This document shows positions 52,536 through 60,298 of a stretch of DNA of 64,000 nucleotides, in pieces. Made by a program: the position numbers and the translations under genes. Source of the stretch: Ornithinimicrobium sp. F0845 (lineage in GTDB: Bacteria > Actinomycetota > Actinomycetes > Actinomycetales > Dermatophilaceae); assembly GCF_023015765.1 (NCBI RefSeq), contig NZ_JALKAL010000004.1, forward strand, positions 62,001 to 126,000, given 5' to 3'. Every line of letters begins with the position of its first letter. Position 1 is the first letter of the stretch. Below the pieces are notes generated by a model. That model did no database searches. It was given only the letters and a program-made list of their open reading frames with translations, and was not told where the DNA came from.

Positions 52536-54452
52536 TCACGGGAACGGGTGGGGGTGCATGTTGAGGTCGTCGGCGGTGAGCTCGGTGTCCCGCCAGCCCG
52601 CGGCCACCGGGGCGACCCGCAGGCGGCGCATCGACAGGGCCCGCTGCATGGTCCAGCCGAAGTCGATCGGGATGAGCCCGGGCACGATGGTGGAGACGGT
52701 CGTCAGGCCGACCGCGCGCTGCTCGGGTGAGGTCTGGTCAGCCACCAGCACGTCGTGCCCGCGAGCGGTGATGGCGTCGACGACAGCCTGCAGGTCGTCG
52801 GTGAGGTCACCGGTGCGGGGACGCTCACGCTCCCACCCGGCATACAGGTCCTCGAGGGGTTGGGGCGCGCGGTCCTGCTTCAGCAGGAAGTCCGCGTGCC
52901 GGGCCATCTCCGGGACGCCGTAGAGCAGGGCGTGGTGCTTGAGCTCCTGGACGACGAGGTAGTCCTCCTGCATCTCCCGGACCAGGTCGATGTGCTCGGC
53001 GACCCGCTCGGGGAAGCTGGGGACGTAGGAGGCGATCTCACACAGGGCCGCGCGGACGGCGTCCTCGGGGTCCAGCCCTGCACCGGCGGCGAAGGAGAGG
53101 GTGCCGAGTCCGCCGTCGCGGCGGACGGCGACCCCCGTCACGCAGGGCACCGGCAGGTCTATCCGGTTGTCGAACATCCGCACGTCGTAGCCCATGAGGG
53201 AGAGGCGGTCGATCATCATCCGGATCTGCGGTGACCGGCAGGTCGAGGTGTCGATCTCCGGCAACGGGGCCTTGCCGTACCAGGCGTTGAGGAAGGCGTC
53301 GCGCTCGAGCAGCTCCAGCAGCCCGTAGAGGGTGGCCTCCTCGCGGCTGCCGCCGGTGGCGCACCCGTTGGAGCACTCCTGGATGAAGTTGGTCGCCGGG
53401 TCGTTGATCAGGTAGTAGACGAAGGCGTGCGGCACCAGCACCTGGCGGTCGTCGCGCAGGCTGTGCGCCCAGACCCACGGGATCGGCAGGTCGTCGCGGA
53501 ACCGGGTGAACCGGGGCCCGATGAGCTCGTAGAAGACGTCGGGGTAGAGCTCCACGGCGCGCGGGTCGAGGGCGTGGTCCCGGACGTTGTCGTAGGTGTC
53601 CACGACGGCCGGGCGGATCCGCCTCTCCCGGAGCCCCGAGTGGCGCTCCAGCCCCTCGAGTATGCCGAGGATCTGGCTGTCGGCGAAGTTGTCGGCGTGC
53701 CCGCTCCAGAAGAACTCGTGCAGATGGTAGTCGCCGCGGATCCGCGTGTAGCCGGTGACGGGCGCGGTGGTGGTCGAGTCGTAGGCCCGGCCGGCGACCG
53801 TGCCGAGCATCCCGCAGATCGGGTTGGCGTAGGTGTCGGGGTCGAGGGGGTAGTCGTGGATCCTCCGCACGCGGGTCGCGTCCGGGGTCGGCTTGGGCTG
53901 GGGGGTCAGCACCAGGGCCGCGGCCTGGGCGGTGTCGTCCTCCCGCAGGTCGCACAGCGGACAGTCCGCGTCGGCGGTCAGCGGGTAGCGCGTCACCGCC
54001 CCGACGTCGAGCCGCACGTGGAAGACCTGGGTGAGGCCGGCCTCAGTGGTGGGCCACTCGGCACCCGCCAGGCTCTCCAGGGTCGACTCCACCAGCGACC
54101 GGCCGAACCCGGCCAGGAACGGGGCCGCACCGGCCGCCTCCATGGGGTCACCGAGCTCCAGGGCATTGCGCTCGTCCTCGCCGCGCAGCAGCTGCCAGCG
54201 CCGTTCCAGGCAGTGGAAGCACCCGCCGGTGCCGGGCACCGGTGCGGTGAAGGGGACCAGGAGCACCGAGCTGGCCCGGACGAGCGCCACGACGTCGGGG
54301 GTCTGTGCCCCAAGGCGCGCGCCCCGCTCCCGTCCCACGTCGGGTGGGAGCACGTTGACGGTGCCCAGCGTGTCGAAACTGACGCGTCGGCCGCCGATCA
54401 GGGCGCCGGTCGCCTCCGCGGGTGCGGCCTCGGAGGTGGCTATGGCGGACAT
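52536..54452 (-). CDS. YcaO cyclodehydratase of azole-forming RiPP
   Basis: This 638-residue protein has an N-terminal leader-binding/ThiF-like part with a zinc site (C78, C81, C164, C167: CFHC and CPLC), then a YcaO domain with the ATP-binding motifs (SNGCATG, LLELLERDAF). The protein ends in HPHPFP, the PxPxP C-terminus typical of azoline-forming YcaO enzymes. It uses ATP to cyclise Cys/Ser/Thr side chains onto the backbone. Start at ATG 54452 with GAAGGGA; a longer His/Ser/Pro-rich extension is not credible. It lies downstream of the four precursors behind a hairpin. Confidence 0.92.
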   Translation of the reverse strand: MSAIATSEAAPAEATGALIGGRRVSFDTLGTVNVLPPDVGRERGARLGAQTPDVVALVRASSVLLVPFTAPVPGTGGCFHCLERRWQLLRGEDERNALELGDPMEAAGAAPFLAGFGRSLVESTLESLAGAEWPTTEAGLTQVFHVRLDVGAVTRYPLTADADCPLCDLREDDTAQAAALVLTPQPKPTPDATRVRRIHDYPLDPDTYANPICGMLGTVAGRAYDSTTTAPVTGYTRIRGDYHLHEFFWSGHADNFADSQILGILEGLERHSGLRERRIRPAVVDTYDNVRDHALDPRAVELYPDVFYELIGPRFTRFRDDLPIPWVWAHSLRDDRQVLVPHAFVYYLINDPATNFIQECSNGCATGGSREEATLYGLLELLERDAFLNAWYGKAPLPEIDTSTCRSPQIRMMIDRLSLMGYDVRMFDNRIDLPVPCVTGVAVRRDGGLGTLSFAAGAGLDPEDAVRAALCEIASYVPSFPERVAEHIDLVREMQEDYLVVQELKHHALLYGVPEMARHADFLLKQDRAPQPLEDLYAGWERERPRTGDLTDDLQAVVDAITARGHDVLVADQTSPEQRAVGLTTVSTIVPGLIPIDFGWTMQRALSMRRLRVAPVAAGWRDTELTADDLNMHPHPFP

Positions 54453-54572
54453 GTGGTTCCCTTCGCTGGTCTGAACGGGTGGTGAGGTGCTCTGTGGGTG
54501 CGGTGCGCTGGTGGGAGCTGCGGTGGTGGAGAGGTGATGGGGAGTGCGGTGGTGGGAGCTGTGGTGGTGCGA

Positions 54573-54606
54573 CTCCCCGGCGGTGTTCCCGGACACCGCC
54601 GGGGAG
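54573..54606 (-). terminator. Hairpin between precursors and YcaO gene
   Basis: A perfect 14-bp stem (54573-54586 with 54593-54606, arms CTCCCCGGCGGTGT) with a 6-base loop lies 17 bases after the last precursor stop. RiPP precursors are commonly followed by such attenuators so that peptide is made in large excess over the enzymes. No T-run follows. Confidence 0.75.
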
Positions 54607-54623
54607 CGATCAACCGGTGCGGC

Positions 54624-54821
54624 TCAAGCGCAGCTGCTGGTCGAGCCGCAGCTGCACGACGTGCTCGTCGTGCTGCCGCAGCTGGAGCTGGACGTGGAGC
54701 AGCAGCTGGAGGTGCTGCACGAACTCCACACCGCCATGTCCTCCGCGACCTCGGTGAGCTCAAGGACCTCGAAGGTCTCGCACTCCAGGGCCGCGATCTC
54801 GGTGGTCAGCTGGGTGTTCAT
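54624..54821 (-). CDS. RiPP precursor peptide 1 (Ser/Thr/Cys-rich core)
   Basis: A 65-residue peptide with an acidic leader (1 to about 30) sharing ETFEVLELTEVAEDM with two sister genes, then a core starting VWSSCSTSSCC that ends TSSCA. Nearly every core residue is Ser, Thr or Cys. A Cys in the leader (position 14, ALECETF) is unique among the four. The ATG at 54821 has GAGGAGGAG upstream. Substrate of the YcaO/LanB/SagB set. Confidence 0.9.
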   Translation of the reverse strand: MNTQLTTEIAALECETFEVLELTEVAEDMAVWSSCSTSSCCSTSSSSCGSTTSTSCSCGSTSSCA

Positions 54822-54861
54822 CGGTACTCCTCCTCTCGGGACGGTCGGTGAACAGGGCTGC

Positions 54862-55071
54862 TCACGCGCAGCTGCTCGTGGAGCCGCAGGAGCAGCTCGT
54901 GCACCCGCAGCAGCTCGACGTGGAGCAGCTGCAGCAGGACGTCGTGGAGCAGGCACAGGACGAGGTGCTGGTGGCACCGTCCATGTCCTGCGAGGCGTCG
55001 GCGATGTCGATGACCTCGAAGGTCTCGACCTCGAGCTCCTTGAGCTCACGCCCCAGGCTGTTGATGGACAT
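54862..55071 (-). CDS. RiPP precursor peptide 2 (diverged)
   Basis: This 69-residue peptide has the leader segment VETFEVIDIADASQDM, related to the other three but with a different end. Its core begins DGATSTSSCACST and is the richest in Cys (11 Cys), ending STSSCA. The aromatic Trp at the start of the other cores is absent. AAGGAG precedes the ATG at 55071. This copy may make a different product. Confidence 0.9.
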   Translation of the reverse strand: MSINSLGRELKELEVETFEVIDIADASQDMDGATSTSSCACSTTSCCSCSTSSCCGCTSCSCGSTSSCA

Positions 55072-55095
55072 ACTGGTTCTCCTTCACATATGTGG

Positions 55096-55151
55096 CCCGG
55101 CGTGGTCCACGCCGGGGTCAAGCGCAGAACGGACCCGGGTCGGGGACCCGG
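55096..55151. repeat. Two hairpins between precursors 2 and 3
   Basis: Hairpin 55096-55116 (8-bp stem CCCGGCGT, GGTCC loop) and hairpin 55135-55151 (7-bp stem CCGGGTC, GGG loop) lie in the 90-base gap between precursor 3 and precursor 2. They may set relative precursor levels or protect processed messages. Confidence 0.5.
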
Positions 55152-55161
55152 ATCCGTGACA

Positions 55162-55347
55162 TCAGGCGCAGCTCGCGCAGCTGCAGGAGCAGGTGCTGCT
55201 GCAGCTGGAGCTGGACGTGGAACAGCAGCTCGAGGTGCTGCACGAGCTCCAGGCCGCCATGTCTTCGGCAACCTCGGCGAGCTCGAGGACCTCGAAGGTC
55301 TCGGCCTCCAGCCGCGCCAGCTCCTCACTCGGGAAACGCGTGGTCAT
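55162..55347 (-). CDS. RiPP precursor peptide 3
   Basis: A 61-residue peptide: leader with LEAETFEVLELAEVAEDM and a core from AWSSCSTSSCC to SCSCASCA. Core and leader are close to precursors 1 and 4, with a shorter C-terminus. CGGAGACAGC precedes the ATG at 55347. It ends 90 bases before precursor 2. Confidence 0.9.
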   Translation of the reverse strand: MTTRFPSEELARLEAETFEVLELAEVAEDMAAWSSCSTSSCCSTSSSSCSSTCSCSCASCA

Positions 55348-55377
55348 GCTGTCTCCGTTTCTCTTCGTGCGGACGGT

Positions 55378-55575
55378 TTAGGCGCAGCTGCTGGTCGAGG
55401 CACAGCTGCAGGAGCAGCTGGACGTGCTGCCGCAGCTGGAACTGGACGTGGAGCAGCAGCTCGAGGTGGAGCAGGAGCTCCAGGCCGCCATGTCCTCGGC
55501 AACCTCCGTGAGTTCGAGGACCTCGAAGGTCTCGGCCTCCAACGACGCGATCTCGGTAGTCAGATAGGGGTCCAT
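55378..55575 (-). CDS. RiPP precursor peptide 4
   Basis: A 65-residue peptide with leader MDPYLTTEIASLEAETFEVL and on to EDM, then a 34-residue core (W32-A65) in which 30 residues are Ser (18), Cys (8) or Thr (4). The remaining residues are Trp, Gly and two Ala. GGAGGTG precedes the ATG at 55575, 7 bases after the ThiF-like gene, so it is translated in the same operon. Predicted sites allow up to 8 thiazoles plus many oxazoles or dehydroalanines. Confidence 0.92.
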   Translation of the reverse strand: MDPYLTTEIASLEAETFEVLELTEVAEDMAAWSSCSTSSCCSTSSSSCGSTSSCSCSCASTSSCA

Positions 55576-55582
55576 GGTGTGT

Positions 55583-57784
55583 TCACCTCCTCCCGGGGTG
55601 GGTCGGTCCGTCGTCAGACGCCAGAGGAGCGTCCTCACCAGAGGGTCCGGAGGCTGTGGTCAAGAGGACCCGAGCGGTCCGGATGCCGCCCTGTGCAAGA
55701 TCGGGAAGGCCGGTGTCCACCACCAGGACGTCGGTGCCAGCGCCGAGCGCGGCCATCATCGACGTCACCGGCTGGCGGTCGGCCGTGGCGGGGCGACTGC
55801 GGCCCGACAGCGGCAGCCCCCGTGGGTCGAGGTCGGCCAACGGACCCACCTCCGTGGTCGCCGGACCGTCGGTCTGGACCCGGCCCACCAGCGACACGAG
55901 CGCGTCGATCACGGCCAGTTCGAGCGACGCCCCGGTGGCCAGGGCGACGACCGGCTCACCGTCGCGCTCGGCGAAGGCGATGACCGTGCCGCCACAGCCG
56001 GGCAGGGACACGTCGACCAGGACGGGTTCCAGACCGAGCGTGCCGCAGGTGTCGACGAGGAAGCGCAGCACCGTGCCCGGCTCGGCCTCCTGCACCTCAA
56101 GGGTGTCCAGCGGAGAGCCGTCGCGCAGGGCCGTGAGGACCGCCCGGAAGGTGATGGCCGAGAAGAGGCCGGCGATGGCTGCGTCCGCGGGGCTGGCTCC
56201 GGCGCCGGCGCCCACCGTGCTGCGCAGCACCCACTGGTCGTCGTTGGCCGCGGAGAACGGGTAGGCGGCGGCGACCGGGATCCGGCGCCGGTCCCCCGAC
56301 ACCAGGCTGGTCGCCCACACGCCCGCGCCGCCAGCGTCCTTCCCACCGCCCGCGTCGTTCGCCGCGCCCGTGCCGGCCGCGTCCTTCCCACGGCCGGGCA
56401 CCACCCCGCTCCACACGTCGAGCGCGCTGGCGGGGACATCCACCTGCTCGAGGAGGTCGCGAGCCGTCTCGGGACCCCAGGTGTCGACATACTGCAGAGC
56501 GGCCTCGCAGAGCGCACGGAAGCGGGCCTGGAGCGGGGTGCGCGTGTGATAGCCGGTGATGGTCCGCCGGGCGGGGGCCGAGCCGTCCCGGCCGGCGAGG
56601 CCACCGACCTCGACGCGCCCCACCTTGAGCGGGGACTGGTCGATCTCGAGGTCCGTGAACTGGCGGAAGACCCCGGTGTGGTGGCGCACCAGGTCGAGGT
56701 AGCCGTCAGCCTGCTCGTGCAGCGCCTGCGACTCCACCTCGGCCTCCGGGTCCAGGAAGACGTCCAGCTCCGCGCGTAGCTCCTCGCCGGGCGCCGACTC
56801 GACGCGGCCGGCGGCCCGCGGGTCGCTGGGGTGTCCCAGCAACGGCTCCTTCACGATGTCGAGGGTCTCGACGTTCTGCACGACGACGGCGTCCCGGGTC
56901 TCGGGGTCGAGGCACCCGGTCAGCAGGCGGAAGACCTCGAAGCCGATCAGCGTGCCCAGCATCGAGGCGTGCTGGGCGACCGGAACGGGGCGGGCGGCCG
57001 AGGGCGCTCCGGCGAGGCGGCGCCAGAAGTCGGCGCTCTCGTCTGCGTCCAGGCCGGCCGCGAGGCGGGCGATGAGGGAGTCCACGCCGGCAGCGCCCCC
57101 GGTGTCCAGGAGGGGACCGACGAAGACGCGGCCCCCGACGGTGACTGCGGGGATGACGGGGACGCCCGCCTCCGCCGCCACCCGCGCCAGGCTCCGCACC
57201 CCGTCCAGGCCGATGGCATCGCCGAGGGCGACGACCACGTCTGCGGAGAGGTCCCCGGCCTGCGTCGGCAGGTGGTCGGTGAGCGTCGCGGACTCCAGCC
57301 CGTTGTCGGCCAGGATGCGCGCGGTCGACTCGGCGAGCGGCCCGGACCCCAGGATCAGCACCGTGGCGGCACGGAACTGCTCGAAGCGCCGCACGGGGGC
57401 GTCGACGTAGTGCCGGATGAACTCGATCTGGTGGGCGAACGGGTGCTCCAGCACGGCCTCGCCCAGCTCCTCGGGGACGCTGTCCCGGGCGAAGTCTCGC
57501 TCCAGCAGCACCTTGACCAGCGAGGTCAGCATCTGCTGCTGCGCCTCCGGCAGCGAGCTGCGGAGGTCTCCGACGGTGAGCGAGCCGTCCAGGTGCGGGG
57601 CCAGGACGGACAGCCACCGGTAGATGCTGCTGCCCCGCATGACGAAGGCGTCGTCCGCGTGCCGGATGAAGACGCCCTGGCCGGTGTCGGCATACAGGAC
57701 GTCCCGGCGCAGCAGCGGCCGGACGTCGTCCAGCACGCCCGTGGTGTCCTCGTCCTGGATGGTCTGCGACGTGTGCGTCGACAT
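55583..57784 (-). CDS. ThiF-like/leader-binding cyclodehydratase partner (F- or Ocin-ThiF-type) with long C-terminal domain
   Basis: This 733-residue protein has an N-terminal winged-helix leader-recognition region (LLRRDVLYADTGQGVFIRHADD, SIYRWLSVLAPHLDGSLT), then a ThiF-like fold (ATVLILGSGPLAESTARILADNGL). The C-terminal third (TPLQARFRALCEAALQYVDTWG through GGTVIAFAERDGEPVVAL) resembles a degenerate YcaO-like domain and contains a Gly/Asp-rich low-complexity part near 475-490 (AGTGAANDAGGGKDAG). Such proteins deliver the leader to the YcaO enzyme. Start at ATG 57784 with GGAAGGA. First gene of the operon, directly before precursor 4. Confidence 0.85.
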   Translation of the reverse strand: MSTHTSQTIQDEDTTGVLDDVRPLLRRDVLYADTGQGVFIRHADDAFVMRGSSIYRWLSVLAPHLDGSLTVGDLRSSLPEAQQQMLTSLVKVLLERDFARDSVPEELGEAVLEHPFAHQIEFIRHYVDAPVRRFEQFRAATVLILGSGPLAESTARILADNGLESATLTDHLPTQAGDLSADVVVALGDAIGLDGVRSLARVAAEAGVPVIPAVTVGGRVFVGPLLDTGGAAGVDSLIARLAAGLDADESADFWRRLAGAPSAARPVPVAQHASMLGTLIGFEVFRLLTGCLDPETRDAVVVQNVETLDIVKEPLLGHPSDPRAAGRVESAPGEELRAELDVFLDPEAEVESQALHEQADGYLDLVRHHTGVFRQFTDLEIDQSPLKVGRVEVGGLAGRDGSAPARRTITGYHTRTPLQARFRALCEAALQYVDTWGPETARDLLEQVDVPASALDVWSGVVPGRGKDAAGTGAANDAGGGKDAGGAGVWATSLVSGDRRRIPVAAAYPFSAANDDQWVLRSTVGAGAGASPADAAIAGLFSAITFRAVLTALRDGSPLDTLEVQEAEPGTVLRFLVDTCGTLGLEPVLVDVSLPGCGGTVIAFAERDGEPVVALATGASLELAVIDALVSLVGRVQTDGPATTEVGPLADLDPRGLPLSGRSRPATADRQPVTSMMAALGAGTDVLVVDTGLPDLAQGGIRTARVLLTTASGPSGEDAPLASDDGPTHPGRR

Positions 57785-57802
57785 GGCGTCCTTCCCAAGA
57801 GC

Positions 57803-57874
57803 CGATCCCGTGGGACCCACCTGATTGGTCGGCCCGTGGGATCGACAGTAGGAACGGCGCGTGGCCCCGGGCAA
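57803..57874 (-). promoter_or_regulatory. Promoter and repeat operator of the RiPP operon
   Basis: On the minus strand TTGCCC (57874-57869) and TACTGT (57850-57845) are spaced by 18 bases, a plausible promoter for the RiPP operon. Direct repeats CCCGTGGGA at 57807 and 57833 and an inverted repeat CGATCCC (57803) / GGGATCG (57838) overlap and follow the predicted start. They look like a repressor site. No cognate regulator is identified. Confidence 0.55.
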
Positions 57875-57957
57875 CGGATTCCGGGGTCCACAACGTGCCG
57901 TGTCACTGTTGGGACAGGGTGCCGCCGCGGCGGCCGTGGAGAGCTCAGTTGGTCGTG

Positions 57958-58017
57958 CCGCCTCCGGATGTAGGCGGTGACGCCGCCTCCGGATGTAGGC
58001 GGTCGCGCCGCCTCCGG
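57958..58017. repeat. 25-bp tandem repeat next to P1-peptidase stop
   Basis: The unit CCGCCTCCGGATGTAGGCGG recurs with a 25-base period at 57958, 57983 and, in part, 58008, i.e. about 2.4 copies. Each unit forms a CCGCCT/AGGCGG hairpin. The last copy ends at the stop codon of the downstream P1-peptidase gene. Possibly a 3'-end or terminator duplication. Confidence 0.75.
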
Positions 58018-58018
58018 C

Positions 58019-59146
58019 TCAGTCAGTCGTGACCGCGCTCGGGAACGCCTCGGTGTAGGACCGCCACGTGCCAGCCTGCGTCTGACAGCCCTCGGCGGCG
58101 AGGACCGCCCGGACGATGGCCCGGGTCACGGTCCGCGCCGCCACGGTGAGCAGGCCGTGGAAGGCGATCGGGTCCGGCGCCGGCCGCGTGCCGGTCGCGA
58201 CGGTGAACAGGGTGTCGCCGTCGAACATCGTGTGCACCGGGTCGATCGCCCGGGCCATCCCGTCGTGCCCGATGCCAGCGACCTTGGTGGCCTGCGCCTT
58301 GGTCAGCGTCGCGTCGGTCGCGATCACCCCGATCGTGGTGGCCAGCACCTTGGGCACCAACCCGGCCGGTTCGATCCGGGCCGCCCGCGCGCGGGCGGCC
58401 TCCAGCTCCGCGGGGTCCGGTCGGCGGAGTCCGTATGCCGTGCGCTCGCCCAGGACGTCGAGGTCACCCTCGAGCAGGGCCCGGGCTCCGACCAGCTCGC
58501 CGGTGCGCAGGTCCAGCACGTGACCACCGGGATTGGCGACGACCAGGGCGGCGACCGTCGTGCCGTCGGGCAGGACCGCGCTGGCCGAGCCGACGCCGCC
58601 CTTGAGTCCACCGCACTCCGCGCCGGTCCCCGCACCGACGCAGCCCAGCTCGGGGGCGTCGCCCGAGGCGGCAGCGGCAGCCGCCGCCCCGAACGAGGCG
58701 TCCGGGGTCGCGGCGAAGTCACCACCCCTCCCCAGGTCGAAGATCACCGCCGCGGGCACGATCGGGACCACCTGCCCGGGCTCGGGGCCGGCGGGGAAAC
58801 CGGTCCCCTCGTCATACAGATGACGCATGACGCCGTCCGCGGCGGCCAGGCCGAAGGCGCTCCCCCCGCTGAGCACCACGGCATGGACGCGATCCACCTG
58901 GTTGAGCGGGTCGAGCAGGTCGGTCTCACGCGTGCCCGGTCCACCGCCGCGCACATCGACGCCGCCGACCGCACCCTCCGGCGGCGCCAGCACCACCGTC
59001 GTGCCGGTCAGCCAGCCGTCACCGCGGCGATCGTGCTGTCCCACGCGGATGCCGGGGACGTCCACGATCGAGTTGGTCGGCCCCGGCCGGACCTGGGGGT
59101 CCAGCGCCCACACCGGGTCGGGGTCCGTCGTGCCGTCGCCAGCCAT
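58019..59146 (-). CDS. P1-family (DmpA/NylC-like) N-terminal-nucleophile hydrolase
   Basis: This 375-residue protein has the P1/S58 aminopeptidase layout: TNSIVDVPGIRVGQHDR at the N-terminus, VLSGGSAFGLAAADGV, and GGLKGGVGSASAVLPDG around the probable autoprocessing site, where a Ser/Thr becomes the N-terminal nucleophile. Family members include DmpA aminopeptidase and the nylon-oligomer hydrolase NylC. The ATG at 59146 has AGGAGTG upstream; a GTG at 59155 overlapping the upstream stop is an alternative. Substrate unknown; peptide or amide hydrolysis is expected. Confidence 0.87.
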   Translation of the reverse strand: MAGDGTTDPDPVWALDPQVRPGPTNSIVDVPGIRVGQHDRRGDGWLTGTTVVLAPPEGAVGGVDVRGGGPGTRETDLLDPLNQVDRVHAVVLSGGSAFGLAAADGVMRHLYDEGTGFPAGPEPGQVVPIVPAAVIFDLGRGGDFAATPDASFGAAAAAAASGDAPELGCVGAGTGAECGGLKGGVGSASAVLPDGTTVAALVVANPGGHVLDLRTGELVGARALLEGDLDVLGERTAYGLRRPDPAELEAARARAARIEPAGLVPKVLATTIGVIATDATLTKAQATKVAGIGHDGMARAIDPVHTMFDGDTLFTVATGTRPAPDPIAFHGLLTVAARTVTRAIVRAVLAAEGCQTQAGTWRSYTEAFPSAVTTD

Positions 59147-59151
59147 CCCAT

Positions 59152-60132
59152 TCACTCCTGCACCACGGCCAGCTCCTGGGCCACAGCCTGGCGGAAGACC
59201 TGCTCCGGCTGCGCCCCCACCAGCGCGACCGTGTTGACCAGGAAGGTCGGCGTGGACCGCACGCCGAGGGAGTCCCCCTCGGCCATGTCGGCCTCCATGG
59301 CCGCACGCAGCTCCGCGGAGTCCAGGTCGGCCTCGAACTGCGCCAGGTCGGGTACGCCGATCTCCTCGGCGAGGCCGAGCAGCTTCTCGCGCGGCATGTC
59401 CGGGTGGCCGCTGGCGGGCGCCGCGGCGAAGACCGCGTCGTGGTACTCCCAGTACAGCCCCTGCTCCCCCGCCGCCCGGGCCGCGAGCGCCGTCGCCTCG
59501 GAGTCCTCGCCGAACAGGATGCGGTCGCGGAACTCCAGGCGCACCGTGCCGTCGTCGATCAGGTCCTGCAGGGCCGGCTGGACGTCCCGGCCCCACGACG
59601 CGCAGAACGGGCAGCGGTAGTCGGCGTACTCGATGATCACCACCGGTGCGTCCACGTCACCCTTGGCGAGGGGGTCATCGGCCTCCCGGCGCGGCAGGTC
59701 GAGCAGGAACTGGCGCTGCTCGTCGGAGATCGTGGGCTCCGCGGCCTCCTGCTCGGCCGGGGCCGTCTCGTCCGGGGCCGCGGCATCGCTCGTGGCCTCG
59801 GTCGGGTCGGCGGCCTCGGTCGCCGGCTCAGCCGGCTCCCCCTGCTCGCTCTCCCCCTGCCCGGCCTCGTCCTGCCCTGTCTCGTCCTGCCCGGCCTCGT
59901 CCTCGGAGTCCTGCGTGGCCACGGGCGCAGCGTCGGCGGGGCCGTCGTCCTGCGTCATCGCGGTGTAGATGAGGAAGCCGCCGACCAGCGCGACGACGAT
60001 CGTGGCGACCGCCCACATGATGCTGGCGGTGCTGCTCCTGGGCCGGGCCGACTGCCCGGACTGCTGCGGGATGGGTGCGATGGGGGCGCTGGACGGGTTC
60101 CCCTCCGGCCCCTGCCCCGAGGGTGTGCTCAC
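59152..60132 (-). CDS. DsbA-like membrane-anchored thioredoxin
   Basis: This 326-residue protein has an N-terminal proline-rich cytoplasmic tail, one membrane helix (about 38-60, IMWAVATIVVALVGGFLIYT), an acidic Gln/Glu-rich linker (65-135) and a DsbA-type domain with CPFC at 174-177. Such proteins act outside the membrane on disulfides. The start is a GTG at 60132, the first credible one; weak ribosome site, so the start is uncertain. It is placed before the P1 peptidase gene and may belong to the same operon. CPFC suggests oxidase or disulfide-exchange activity. Confidence 0.85.
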   Translation of the reverse strand: MSTPSGQGPEGNPSSAPIAPIPQQSGQSARPRSSTASIMWAVATIVVALVGGFLIYTAMTQDDGPADAAPVATQDSEDEAGQDETGQDEAGQGESEQGEPAEPATEAADPTEATSDAAAPDETAPAEQEAAEPTISDEQRQFLLDLPRREADDPLAKGDVDAPVVIIEYADYRCPFCASWGRDVQPALQDLIDDGTVRLEFRDRILFGEDSEATALAARAAGEQGLYWEYHDAVFAAAPASGHPDMPREKLLGLAEEIGVPDLAQFEADLDSAELRAAMEADMAEGDSLGVRSTPTFLVNTVALVGAQPEQVFRQAVAQELAVVQE

Positions 60133-60298
60133 CCGGCCACCATAGCCAGGGCAGTATGCCGTGCTGTCACCCGGCCCGGTATCCCGCACCTCCTCAGCGG
60201 AGCGGGGTCTGACCTCTCGCGCTCGTGGGTCATCCTGGTGCACCAGAGCGACCCTCAGCTTCCCCACGCCGCTACGGCACCCGGCCGGCCGGGGCCCT

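Noticed and set aside
54840-55600. Plus-strand open frames opposite the RiPP precursors
   Set aside because: They translate to Gln/Leu/Val-rich low-complexity sequence that is simply the complement of the Ser/Cys codons, without ribosome sites.
60133-60298. Possible tRNA or other RNA in the gap upstream of the DsbA-like gene
   Set aside because: The sequence has palindromes such as CTGGTGCACCAG but no cloverleaf or conserved T-loop; I see no RNA gene there.
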